13,960 nt of DNA. Origin: an uncultured Rhodobacter sp. (GTDB taxonomy: Bacteria; Pseudomonadota; Alphaproteobacteria; Rhodobacterales; Rhodobacteraceae). The stretch is taken from positions 1 through 13,960 of the forward strand of contig CALGTJ010000844.1 of NCBI GenBank assembly GCA_937901435.1, read 5' to 3'. Below, piece after piece: positions 6,899-13,960 of the stretch (the stretch's first letter is position 1; each line of letters begins with the position of its first letter). Made by a program: the position numbers and the translations under genes. The notes under the pieces were generated by a model that was not told the origin of the DNA, made no database searches, and worked only from the letters and a program-made list of their open reading frames with translations.

Positions 6899-8510
6899 GA
6901 TCTTTGCCCGCACCGGCAAGGCTGTGGGGCGGCTGGACGTGCTGACCGACAAGGGCCATGCGCCGTGCACCGCGTTTTTGGTCGAGGGAAACCGTTTGAT
7001 CACCAATCACCATTGTGTGCCGGGGATCATCGAAAATGAACGGTTGGGGGCAAGTGCGATCCTCGCGGTGCAGTTTCGACTTGGCTATGTGCGCGATGGG
7101 ATCGAGGAAGGCACAGAGATGTTCCTCGTCAATCCCATCCCGCTAGAGACCAACAAGGCGCTGGATTACTCGGTGCTGGAAATCATCGGTGGGGATGCCA
7201 ATGCGCATTTTGGCGCGCTGCAACTCAGCGCCGTACGCCCGTCGGACAAGGATCCGTTCTGGGTCATCGGGCATCCGATGGGCGAGGCGCAGCGCATCAG
7301 CCGCGAGAAATGTCAGGCCGACAACCCCGCCATCGCCAGCGGCAAGCTGCGCCACACATGTGATACCTTGCCGGGCAATTCCGGCTCTCCGGTGATCGAC
7401 GCAGGCCTGCAACAGGTGGTCGCCCTGCATCACGCAGGATCGCGGGCGGGCGCGGTGAATTTCGCCATTCCCATGGCCGATATCCTGAGCCAGAGCAAAA
7501 TTCTAAAGGCAGCTTTGGCCGTTGACGTGGATGCGGAACGCAAGCAACTCAGCGATGAATTGGCCGCTTTGCGCGCGGAAAGAGACCGTCTGGCTGCCGA
7601 GGCCGAGGCGCGCGCCGCAATCGCTCCGGCAGAAGTTCCCGATGGCACTGCGCCAGAGGACGCGGTGCCAGAGGACGCGGTGCCAGAGGACACGGTGCCA
7701 GAGGACACGGTGCCAGAGGACACGGTGCCAGAGGACACGGTGCCAGTACAGCTGATCGGCATTTTTGGCGATGCCAGCTCCCCCAGAGCGTTGGTGCGTT
7801 TGGAAAATGGCCAATACGAGCGAATTACGGTTGGCGACCCTCTGGATGGCGGTGTGGTGACGGCAATCGACAAAACCGCATTGCGCTACGAAAAAGACGG
7901 AAAGGACATCTTGCTCGGCGTTGACCTGACCGGCTTGCGCGCCGATAGAGACCGCCTGGCCGCCGAGGCCGAAGCAGCGCGATTTGGCCTTGCTCCCGGC
8001 GATCTGGGCCTGCGCATTGATGTGACCGGCTCGGGCGCAACTGGTACGGTGGTGATCGACCTCTTCGAGGACGTGGCCCCCGGCCATGCGGAACGGATTG
8101 CCGGATTGGCCCGCACCGGGGCCTATGACGGGGTGATCTGGCATCGGGTGATCGATGATTTCATGGCGCAGACCGGGGATGTGCGCTTTGGCGACATCAC
8201 CGAAAAGACCTTTACCATCGCGCAATCGGGGGGCGGTGGGTCAGAGATGCCCGACCTCAAGGCGGAATTCTCGGATCTTTCTTTCAAGAGGGGTGTCGTG
8301 GGCATGGCCCGCGCCGCCGATCCAGACAGCGCAAATTCGCAGTTCTTTATCATGTTCAAGGACGGCCCCTACCTGAACGGGCAATACACTGTGATCGGCA
8401 AGGTCATCGCGGGGATGGAAGTGGTCGACAAGATCAAGCGTGGCGACAATTCCAGCTGGGCCACGGTGGGCGAACCGGATCGCATGGCGCGGGTCACGGT
8501 GATCGACTAG
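6888..8510 (+). CDS. Trypsin-like serine protease / coiled coil / PilP-GspC-like / cyclophilin fusion, probably 5' truncated
   Basis: The open frame encodes 540 residues. Residues about 10-210 form a trypsin-like protease with His42 (TNHHC), Asp93 (ALDYSV) and Ser165 (PGNSGSPV), plus Cys pairs 27/43 and 142/158 that suggest disulfides and export. Residues 215-245 are a charged coiled coil; 254-286 are PEDA/VPEDT repeats; 287-345 resemble the beta domain of PilP or GspC (LIGIFGDASSPRALVRL, ITVGDPLDGG); 349-365 repeat the coiled-coil motif. Residues 375-540 are a bacterial-type cyclophilin peptidyl-prolyl isomerase with Arg420, Phe425, Gln428 (HRVIDDFMAQTGD) and Phe487 (NSQFF). The only upstream ATG, at 6888, lies in integrase DNA, has no Shine-Dalgarno sequence and leaves no signal peptide, so the natural N-terminus has probably been deleted. 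The gene converges with the kinase gene, the two TAG stops sharing CTAG at 8507-8510. Domains are clear; whether the remnant is expressed is doubtful. Confidence 0.82.
   Translation: MGLGIFARTGKAVGRLDVLTDKGHAPCTAFLVEGNRLITNHHCVPGIIENERLGASAILAVQFRLGYVRDGIEEGTEMFLVNPIPLETNKALDYSVLEIIGGDANAHFGALQLSAVRPSDKDPFWVIGHPMGEAQRISREKCQADNPAIASGKLRHTCDTLPGNSGSPVIDAGLQQVVALHHAGSRAGAVNFAIPMADILSQSKILKAALAVDVDAERKQLSDELAALRAERDRLAAEAEARAAIAPAEVPDGTAPEDAVPEDAVPEDTVPEDTVPEDTVPEDTVPVQLIGIFGDASSPRALVRLENGQYERITVGDPLDGGVVTAIDKTALRYEKDGKDILLGVDLTGLRADRDRLAAEAEAARFGLAPGDLGLRIDVTGSGATGTVVIDLFEDVAPGHAERIAGLARTGAYDGVIWHRVIDDFMAQTGDVRFGDITEKTFTIAQSGGGGSEMPDLKAEFSDLSFKRGVVGMARAADPDSANSQFFIMFKDGPYLNGQYTVIGKVIAGMEVVDKIKRGDNSSWATVGEPDRMARVTVID
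7569..7610 (+). repeat. First copy of an internal 42-bp repeat in the protease-cyclophilin gene
   Basis: This stretch encodes LRAERDRLAAEAEA. It matches 7935-7976, which encodes LRADRDRLAAEAEA, in 36 of 42 bases and 13 of 14 residues. The two copies flank the VPEDT minisatellite and the PilP/GspC-like domain, suggesting that this block was inserted or duplicated by recombination within the coiled-coil sequence. Confidence 0.75.
7652..7746 (+). repeat. 15-bp coding minisatellite (six units plus a partial)
   Basis: Two units of GCCAGAGGACGCGGT are followed by four identical units of GCCAGAGGACACGGT (7682-7741) and a partial GCCAG. They encode PEDAV and PEDTV repeats, an acidic, proline-rich linker. 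Perfect identity, including silent positions, points to recent slippage or recombination, so copy number may vary between strains. Confidence 0.95.
7935..7976 (+). repeat. Second copy of the internal 42-bp repeat
   Basis: Encodes LRADRDRLAAEAEA directly before the cyclophilin domain; see the first copy at 7569-7610. Six silent or near-silent differences show that it is older than the 15-bp minisatellite between the copies. Confidence 0.75.
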
Positions 8511-10591
8511 GGCTTAGGGGTTAAGGTTGAGGGCTGAGAGTCCATCAGTTGTAAGCCTTCTATCGCAAAACACGACCCTGCACCGGGGCGGCTGCGGATG
8601 GTCAGGGACAGGTTGTTCTGCGCGGCCAGCAACTGCACGCCGGCAAGGCCGATGCCTTCGCCCTCGGTGCCCCGTGACGCCTCGCCCCGGTGATAGCTTT
8701 GCTGAATGGCCAGAATTTGTGCCTTTGTCAGGCCCGGACCTGTGTCGTGAACCTCGATCGCGACCATGCCCGCGTGCCTGCGTACACCGATCAAAACACG
8801 CCCGTTGTCCGTATATTTGACGGCGTTAGAGACCAGATTGGACACGACCCGGATCAGCGCGACCGGCTCTGTTGCGGCCACGGCAGAGCTGTGCACCATG
8901 TCAAGCGACAGGTGTTTGGCGCTGGCTTCGCCCTGAAACATGCGCACCGCATTTTGCATGATGATCTGCAAGGGGATCGGCTCGCTTTGCGGGGCGATAT
9001 GTGTGGTGGGGGCTGCTACGGTTTCTTGCGGCCGGGTATCCGCCAAAATCTGATCAAGCACGGTTTTGAGATAGCTCAGGCTTGTACTCAGAGACTCTCG
9101 CAAGGTCGGTGAAACCGCGTTTTCCTTGTCCAGCGCAAGGCGCAACGACAAAAGAGGTTGCCGCAGATCATGCCCGGTCAGGGCCAAACGCGTGCGGTGC
9201 TGTTCCGCCAGTTCACGGGCCGTATCCAGATTTTCGCGCGCGAACAGCAGGGATTGCGACAGGTGCAGCTTTTCTTGCGAGGCCGTCAGCGCCTTTTGCA
9301 GGGCGTGGTCGCGTTGGGCGCGCAAACCGAATGTCAGGCGCACGATGGCCGCGGCAAAGATGATGGCATCGACCAGTCCCAATGCGCTGGCGAAATAAAT
9401 CACCGTAAAGATGTCTACGACGGAATTGAAAGCGAGGAAAAACTGCACGCAGGGTGCCACCAGCAACAGCACGGTGCCCGCCGCAAAGAACCACGCGCCA
9501 TCCGTGTTTCGATGAAGCAATATTGCGGCAGACCAGATGCTTAGCGTTGACCACGCGACAATGACGGTCACGGGATAGATGAAGACCCCATTGTCCCAAA
9601 GCCAGTCTCCGAACGCAGCGATGACCCCACCGGGGGCTGCATGATCATACAGATACGTCGAGACACCTTGCAGCACAAAGATCGCGCCAAACGACAGGGG
9701 CACCGCCCAGATCAGCCATGGGGACAGGCGCAAAAGGCGATGGGATCCGATACTGTCACGCACAAACGACACGATGAACCGCATGTGCAAGACAATCATG
9801 ACGATTTCGATGAAACGGTTAGCGGCCAGAACGCGCTGCACCGGATGGGATGGGAAGAGATAGGAAAACAGGCCGTAGTAGGCGATCAGCGTCACGGTCG
9901 CTGCGATAAAATACAATGCATATCGGCGGGCAGGGGTGGACCGTAGCAGGGCCGAGAACGACAGGAAGAACCCGATCAACAGAACACAGGCCGCAAGCTG
10001 GGCCCCTAAGAGAAACAGGCGTTTGTCCAGAGCCCGATCATAGGCCTGCTCTGGCACCAGTTTGGGCAAGCCGGACGACAGGACATCGCCAAACCACGCC
10101 CCTGCGTTCAACAAAACCCGGATCTCTACGGTTTCATCAGGAAGTAGAGTAAAGGGCAAAGACGCCAGCCAAGGACCAGCCGTTTCCAGCTGGGCCAACG
10201 TCCGAGCAAAGGGGGCGCTGAGGATCTGGCTCTTTCTGTCACCCTGAAACAGCCAGAAGGTATAGCCCTCGCCAAGGGTTCCACCAAAATCCAACCGCCA
10301 GATATCGGGGGTCTGGCCCGTGTTTCTAATCCTGAGACAGGCCCATGTGTCGCTTGCAACCCATGGCATGTCCAATTTTCCCGACCCATCGCCCGGACAG
10401 GCCTCTTCGGAATGGGACAGCAGGATCAAGCGGTCGAACACGCCGGTTTTCGTCTCTCCGGGTAATATGTCCAACACCTCGGGCAAGGCCTGTGGTGTCG
10501 ACAAACTCTGTGCTGACGCTTGCGCCGTGAAAAGGGCGCAGGCAATAGTAATGGCAATGTATAGTAGCGTTGCGCACCATGTCCGATCCAT
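8507..10591 (-). CDS. Membrane sensor histidine kinase, 7TMR-DISM type
   Basis: The product has 694 residues. Residues 1-27 are a signal peptide (hydrophobic stretch ending AQASA). An extracytoplasmic domain of about 160 residues resembles the 7TMR-DISM sensing domain (WACLRIRNTG, IWRLDFGG). About seven transmembrane helices occupy residues 190-420. A coiled coil (425-470) leads to the H-box LTGHDLRQPL with phospho-acceptor His474. The ATPase part shows the N-box SNLVSNAVKYTDNG (about 586-599), DTGPGL and GEGIGLAGVQ. The family senses ligands outside or in the membrane and phosphorylates a regulator. The start ATG at 10591 is needed for the signal peptide and has GGTGG 4-8 bases upstream. The LuxR-type regulator gene diverges from it and overlaps its first 13 bases; it is the obvious partner. 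The 3' end overlaps the protease gene by 4 bases. Confidence 0.9.
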   Translation of the reverse strand: MDRTWCATLLYIAITIACALFTAQASAQSLSTPQALPEVLDILPGETKTGVFDRLILLSHSEEACPGDGSGKLDMPWVASDTWACLRIRNTGQTPDIWRLDFGGTLGEGYTFWLFQGDRKSQILSAPFARTLAQLETAGPWLASLPFTLLPDETVEIRVLLNAGAWFGDVLSSGLPKLVPEQAYDRALDKRLFLLGAQLAACVLLIGFFLSFSALLRSTPARRYALYFIAATVTLIAYYGLFSYLFPSHPVQRVLAANRFIEIVMIVLHMRFIVSFVRDSIGSHRLLRLSPWLIWAVPLSFGAIFVLQGVSTYLYDHAAPGGVIAAFGDWLWDNGVFIYPVTVIVAWSTLSIWSAAILLHRNTDGAWFFAAGTVLLLVAPCVQFFLAFNSVVDIFTVIYFASALGLVDAIIFAAAIVRLTFGLRAQRDHALQKALTASQEKLHLSQSLLFARENLDTARELAEQHRTRLALTGHDLRQPLLSLRLALDKENAVSPTLRESLSTSLSYLKTVLDQILADTRPQETVAAPTTHIAPQSEPIPLQIIMQNAVRMFQGEASAKHLSLDMVHSSAVAATEPVALIRVVSNLVSNAVKYTDNGRVLIGVRRHAGMVAIEVHDTGPGLTKAQILAIQQSYHRGEASRGTEGEGIGLAGVQLLAAQNNLSLTIRSRPGAGSCFAIEGLQLMDSQPSTLTPKP

Positions 10592-11229
10592 TATCCACCG
10601 CCTCTGTCGTGATTGCCGATGATCATGCCGTTGTCCGCAACGGATTGAAAGCCGTGGTGCAGGGGATCGAAGGCTTTGCGGTCAGGACGGTGGGCGAGGC
10701 GGAAAACGGGGTCGAGGCGATTTCGATCACCAAGACCCTGCGGCCTGACTTGCTTTTGCTTGATGCCGGAATGCCGTTGTCGCGTGGGATGGAGGTGTTC
10801 GGTGAGGTGCGTCGGTGGTCGCCCGACACCAAGGTGGCGGTGGTCACAGGATTTACCAGTGCGCGGTCGCTTTCCGACTGGATTTCTGCGGGCGTCGACG
10901 GCGTTTTTATCAAAAGCTGCACTCCCGAAGAAATGGTATTCGGCTTTGGCTTGATGCTGCGTGGCGAGCGGTATGTGTGCAAAGAAGCTGTAAAGATCCT
11001 TGAGCGTGAAGAGGACAACAGCGCGCTGACCCTGCGGGAACGGCAGGTTTTGCACCTGATCGCAGAGGGCTGTTCGAACGCGGCGATTGCCGAACGCCTG
11101 TCGATCAGCGCAAAGACCGTTGATAATCACCGCACGCGGATGATGGCGAAACTGAACGTGCATTCGATCGCCCAACTGATTGCCTATGCGTTGAAAGAGG
11201 GGCTACTGGACAGTTCGACTCAATCCTGA
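10579..11229 (+). CDS. LuxR/NarL-type response regulator
   Basis: The 216-residue protein has an N-terminal receiver domain with acidic pair Asp14/Asp15 (VIADDH), phospho-acceptor Asp62 (LLLLDAGMP), Thr90 (VVTGFT) and Lys112 (FIKS). The C-terminal LuxR-type helix-turn-helix spans about 150-212 (LTLRERQVLHLIAEG, IAERLSISAKTVDNHRTRMMAKL). The start ATG at 10579 (MSDPLST) is chosen; a TTG nine bases earlier is possible. No Shine-Dalgarno sequence precedes either, and a TATAGT box at 10560-10565 would place the start of transcription close to the ATG, so a near-leaderless mRNA is possible. It diverges from, and overlaps by 13 bases, the sensor kinase gene, and probably receives phosphate from it. 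Targets are unknown. Confidence 0.93.
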   Translation: MSDPLSTASVVIADDHAVVRNGLKAVVQGIEGFAVRTVGEAENGVEAISITKTLRPDLLLLDAGMPLSRGMEVFGEVRRWSPDTKVAVVTGFTSARSLSDWISAGVDGVFIKSCTPEEMVFGFGLMLRGERYVCKEAVKILEREEDNSALTLRERQVLHLIAEGCSNAAIAERLSISAKTVDNHRTRMMAKLNVHSIAQLIAYALKEGLLDSSTQS

Positions 11230-11256
11230 GACGGGCAGGCCGGGATTTTGAGTTTG

Positions 11257-11290
11257 GTTTGCATCTCGACCTTTCGATCAAGATGCAAAC
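11257..11290 (-). terminator. 15-bp RNA hairpin with GAAA tetraloop in the 3' region of the small secreted protein gene
   Basis: On the minus-strand transcript, bases 11290-11276 pair with 11271-11257 along all 15 positions (13 Watson-Crick, 2 G-U), closed by a GAAA (GNRA) tetraloop on a C-G pair. On the plus strand the two G-U positions become C-A mismatches, so the structure suits the minus-strand RNA. It starts 26 bases after the stop codon at 11316. No T-run follows, so it may stop transcription with help, stabilise the 3' end, or act as a regulatory element. Confidence 0.55.
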
Positions 11291-11315
11291 TGCTCTGACA
11301 AAAGGCCAGCCCTGA

Positions 11316-11672
11316 CTAGCAGGTTGATTTGCCTTTGTTCATGCGGACGGTGCCGCTTTTGTCTTTGGACAGGGAATATTTTGCGGTTTCATCAATGCCA
11401 CGGATGGTTCCCAGGTGACCATCAAGAAGACCTGACTTGAAAATCTTGAACTTATGATAGTTTTTGCCGTGGATATTAAGGCCGGTGATCTTTTGCCCCT
11501 TGTTCAAATTGATCACACCTTTGTTCGCGGTTTCAAACAGGTCATTCTGGTTGAAAATCAGGATTTTGATGCCGTGACCCGTGCAGTTGGTCACATCAAT
11601 CGCCAATGCGGGTGTCACTTGGGCAACCATGGCGGCGGTGGCGATAACGGCTGCGAAAACGGTCTTTTTCAT
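11316..11672 (-). CDS. Small secreted basic protein of unknown function
   Basis: The product has 118 residues. The start MKKTVFAAV at 11672 has AGGA at the right distance and yields a typical signal peptide (about 1-24, cut after TPALA); a longer open frame reaching 11765 is not preferred. The mature part is about 94 residues, rich in Lys, Gly, Asn and Ile, with only two cysteines: Cys30 near the N-terminus (DVTNCTGHG) and Cys118 as the very last residue, which could form one disulfide closing the chain. Alternating hydrophobic residues suggest a beta-rich fold. No enzyme motif is seen. The gene stands alone between the converging regulator gene and tex, followed by a strong RNA hairpin. Confidence 0.75.
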   Translation of the reverse strand: MKKTVFAAVIATAAMVAQVTPALAIDVTNCTGHGIKILIFNQNDLFETANKGVINLNKGQKITGLNIHGKNYHKFKIFKSGLLDGHLGTIRGIDETAKYSLSKDKSGTVRMNKGKSTC

Positions 11673-11857
11673 TTTATGCGTTCCTATCTCTGGTTTGGGG
11701 GACGGTGTGGTCCCATCCGATGACCCCAAATTACCCAAAGAGCGGTTCGCGTTCGATGAGGCCAATCCCTCAATCCGATTTCAGGACCGATACCAATCCC
11801 CACACGCGCCAAGTGACCAAAGACCGCCTGTAACCCATTGCTTGCGAGGCAATTTGA

Positions 11858-13960
11858 TCACGATCCCTTCGGGGTACGCTTGAACGCCTCCGCCAAGGCA
11901 GATCCAAAGGCCCCCTGACTTTGTTCTGTGGGCGCGGCCGCTGTTGTCGGCTTTGCGGCGCGGGCGGGTTTTGGTTTATCCGCCCCGCGAACGCTTGTTG
12001 GCGCAGAGGCCCCGCCGTCCTTGCGCATACTCAGACCGATGCGTTTGCGGGGCACGTCGATTTCGGTGACCCGCACCCGCACCACATCACCGGCTTTGAC
12101 GATCTCATGGGGGTCCTTCACAAAGCGGTCGGCAAGCTGGCTGATATGCACCAGCCCGTCCTGATGCACGCCGATATCCACAAAGGCGCCAAAGGCCGCC
12201 ACATTGGTGACTGTGCCTTCCAGCGACATGCCGGGCTTTAGGTCTGTGATGCTGTCGATGCCCTCTGCAAAGGTGGCGGTCTTGAGGGTCGGGCGCGGGT
12301 CGCGGCCGGGTTTTTCCAGTTCTGTCAGGATGTCGCGCACTGTGGGCAGGCCAAAGCTGTCATCGACGAATTGCTCTGCCCGCAAACCCGACAATGCGCC
12401 GCTATTGCCCATGATCGCGCGAATATCGCGCCCGCAGGCCTGCACGATCTTGCGCGCGACGCCATAGGCCTCTGGATGAACCGACGAGGCATCCAGCGGC
12501 TCTTTTCCATCGGTGATGCGCAGAAAACCTGCGCATTGTTCGAACGCTTTTGGCCCAAGTCCGGCGACCTTCAACAGCGCCTTGCGGGTGGGAAAGGGGC
12601 CGTTCGCATCACGGTGCGCGACAATGTTCTGGGCCAGTGAGGGCCCAAGCCCGGCAATATGGGACAACAGGGGCGCAGAAGCCATGTTCAGATCAACGCC
12701 GACCGCGTTCACCGCATCCTCGACCACAGCAGCAAGCGACTGCGCAAGGCGACGCTGATCCACGTCATGCTGGTACTGGCCGACCCCGATGGCTTGGGGT
12801 TCGATCTTGACCAGTTCTGCCAGAGGATCCTGCAAACGGCGCGCAATCGACACCGCCCCGCGGATAGAGACGTCGATATCGGGAAATTCCTGCGAGGCCA
12901 GTTCAGAGGCGGAATAGACCGAGGCCCCGGCCTCTGACACGATCACCGGGGTGGGGCGCGGGCTGCCTGCGGGCAGGCGCTTGATCACATCCGCGACCAG
13001 ACGTTCGGATTCGCGGCTGGCCGTCCCATTACCGATAGCGATCAGGGCGACGCCATGGCGCTGGATCATCTGGGTCAACGTGGCCTCTGCGCCGCGCAGG
13101 TCGTTCTTTGGCTGAAACGGGTAGATGGTCGCGGTGTCCAGCAACTTGCCGTTCTCGTCCACCACGGCAATCTTGCACCCGGTGCGGATGCCCGGATCAA
13201 CCCCAAGCGTCGCGCGCGCCCCCGCAGGTGCGGCCAGCAGCAGATCGCGCAGGTTGCGGGCAAAGACGTCGATCGCCGCCTCATGGGCGCGGCGGCGCAG
13301 ATCGCCCATCAGATCCATGAACATCGTCAGGCTTAGCTTGACGGTCCACGCCCAGTTTGCCGCCTCTCGCAGCCACAGATCCCCCGGCGCCTGACCGGAA
13401 ATCCCGATTTCGCTGGAGATCAGATTGACCATGCGGGGCAGGCCTGCCTCTGGATCGGGCGCGATATTGACCGAAACCACCTCTTCCTTGGCGGCGCGCA
13501 GGATCGCCAAGGCGCGGTGCAAGGGGATCGCTGACCATTTTTCGCTATGGTCGAAATAGTCCGAAAACTTCGCCCCCGCCTCTTCCTTGCCCTTGATGAC
13601 ACGGGCGGTGATCAGGGCCTCTTGCTGCATGACATTGCGCAACCGCCCCAAAAGGCTGGCATTTTCCGCAAGTTCTTCGACCAGAATATCGCGCGCGCCG
13701 TTCAGCGCGTCTTTTTCTGACGCAACGGCCTCTGTCACATAGCCCTGCGCCAGTGCGACCGGATCTGCCGCGCGATCCGCCAGAATCCCGCGCAGCAGCG
13801 GTTCCAACCCGTTTTCGCGCGCGATCATCGCCTTGGTGCGACGCTTGGGCTTGAACGGCAGATAGAGGTCTTCCAGCACGGATTTGGTATCGGCTTTAGC
13901 GATGTCACGGGCCAGCGCGTCGGTCAGTTTCCCTTGCGAGGTGATCTCTGCCAGAATACT
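11858..13960 (-). CDS. tex: Tex family S1 RNA-binding transcription accessory protein (5' part outside window)
   Basis: The frame is open to the right edge of the window; 700 residues are visible of the usual 770-790, so roughly the first 75-90 are missing. Visible hallmarks are LEDLYLPFKPKRRTKA near the start, a YqgF/RuvX-like domain (TLGVDPGIRTGCKIAVVD, about residues 250-350), helix-hairpin-helix repeats (LSHIAGLGPSLAQNIVAHR and VAGLGPKAFEQCAGFLRI, about 430-480) and an S1 RNA-binding domain (about 577-647, AAFGAFVDIGVHQDGLVHIS). An Ala/Pro/Lys-rich tail follows. Tex binds nucleic acid and affects transcription and RNA turnover in many bacteria; it is highly conserved and generally cytoplasmic. 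No neighbour suggests a special role. Confidence 0.96.
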   Translation of the reverse strand, partial: SILAEITSQGKLTDALARDIAKADTKSVLEDLYLPFKPKRRTKAMIARENGLEPLLRGILADRAADPVALAQGYVTEAVASEKDALNGARDILVEELAENASLLGRLRNVMQQEALITARVIKGKEEAGAKFSDYFDHSEKWSAIPLHRALAILRAAKEEVVSVNIAPDPEAGLPRMVNLISSEIGISGQAPGDLWLREAANWAWTVKLSLTMFMDLMGDLRRRAHEAAIDVFARNLRDLLLAAPAGARATLGVDPGIRTGCKIAVVDENGKLLDTATIYPFQPKNDLRGAEATLTQMIQRHGVALIAIGNGTASRESERLVADVIKRLPAGSPRPTPVIVSEAGASVYSASELASQEFPDIDVSIRGAVSIARRLQDPLAELVKIEPQAIGVGQYQHDVDQRRLAQSLAAVVEDAVNAVGVDLNMASAPLLSHIAGLGPSLAQNIVAHRDANGPFPTRKALLKVAGLGPKAFEQCAGFLRITDGKEPLDASSVHPEAYGVARKIVQACGRDIRAIMGNSGALSGLRAEQFVDDSFGLPTVRDILTELEKPGRDPRPTLKTATFAEGIDSITDLKPGMSLEGTVTNVAAFGAFVDIGVHQDGLVHISQLADRFVKDPHEIVKAGDVVRVRVTEIDVPRKRIGLSMRKDGGASAPTSVRGADKPKPARAAKPTTAAAPTEQSQGAFGSALAEAFKRTPKGS

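Noticed and set aside
5728..6900. Second attachment-site copy of the tRNA-Thr 3' end
   Set aside because: No repeat of the T-arm or acceptor sequence was found downstream by eye, consistent with its loss in the deletion.
5954..7039. Intact integrase starting at GTG 5954
   Set aside because: The frame lacks the true N-terminus recovered from ATG 5893, and its last 46 residues are an out-of-frame reading of protease DNA without the catalytic second His and Tyr.
7652..7746. CRISPR-like array
   Set aside because: Units of 15 bp are contiguous without spacers and encode an in-frame peptide repeat.
7503..8225. 240-residue open frame on the minus strand with LWHRV repeats
   Set aside because: The repeats are the antisense reading of the 15-bp minisatellite; the plus-strand frame has complete protease and cyclophilin motifs.
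10591..11175. 194-residue open frame on the minus strand
   Set aside because: Antisense to the response regulator, whose receiver and LuxR domains are unmistakable.
11837..11853. Terminator hairpin after tex (ATTGC/GCAAT)
   Set aside because: Only a 5-bp stem with no T-run; too weak to call.

Overview
The window reads as a chromosomal segment of an alphaproteobacterium of the Rhodobacterales/Roseobacter type. The evidence is GC-rich codon usage, a GapR (DUF2312) gene, a roseobacter-style persulfide-detoxification operon, and small proteins typical of that group. No species can be named from sequence alone. Gene order and strands do not suggest a plasmid or phage, but one clear mobile-element scar is present.

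Layout. (1) 3-1463, + strand: 3' part of a sodium/solute symporter-histidine kinase fusion, cut by the window start. (2) 1523-2641, + strand: a FliM/FliN-type protein with a SpoA domain and a Pro-rich tail. (3) 4827-2663, - strand: a four-gene operon of ETHE1-like persulfide dioxygenase, two half-size YeeE/YedE membrane proteins and a DUF442 phosphatase/sulfurtransferase-like protein. It has a recognisable promoter whose spacer is made of tandem repeats. (4) 5186-4971, - strand: a 71-residue two-helix membrane protein, divergent from gapR (5314-5598, + strand). (5) tRNA-Thr(TGT) at 5652-5727. (6) A wrecked P4-type integrase at 5893-6898, with a +1 frameshift and no C-terminus. It is joined directly to the 5'-truncated coding sequence of a multidomain trypsin-like protease/cyclophilin protein (6888-8510). 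(7) A 7TMR-DISM-type sensor kinase (10591-8507, - strand) and a LuxR-type response regulator (10579-11229, + strand) that diverge with overlapping 5' ends and look like one two-component system. (8) A small secreted basic protein (11672-11316, - strand) followed by a very regular RNA hairpin. (9) The tex gene, - strand, running off the right edge.

How the genes fit together. The persulfide operon imports or exports sulfur species and oxidises glutathione persulfide. Its first and last genes together correspond to the two halves of the fused Blh protein known from Xylella/Agrobacterium. The tRNA-integrase-protease stretch is best explained by an integrative element that entered at tRNA-Thr and was later mostly deleted, taking the integrase C-terminus and the protease N-terminus (with its expected signal peptide). 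The protease-cyclophilin polypeptide is the most unusual gene: a serine protease, a coiled coil, an expanding 15-bp minisatellite, a PilP/GspC-like beta domain and a peptidyl-prolyl isomerase in one chain. I see no complete, clearly new defence or biosynthetic system here. The points most worth following up are this fusion, the deletion scar, the split Blh operon and the tetraloop hairpin.
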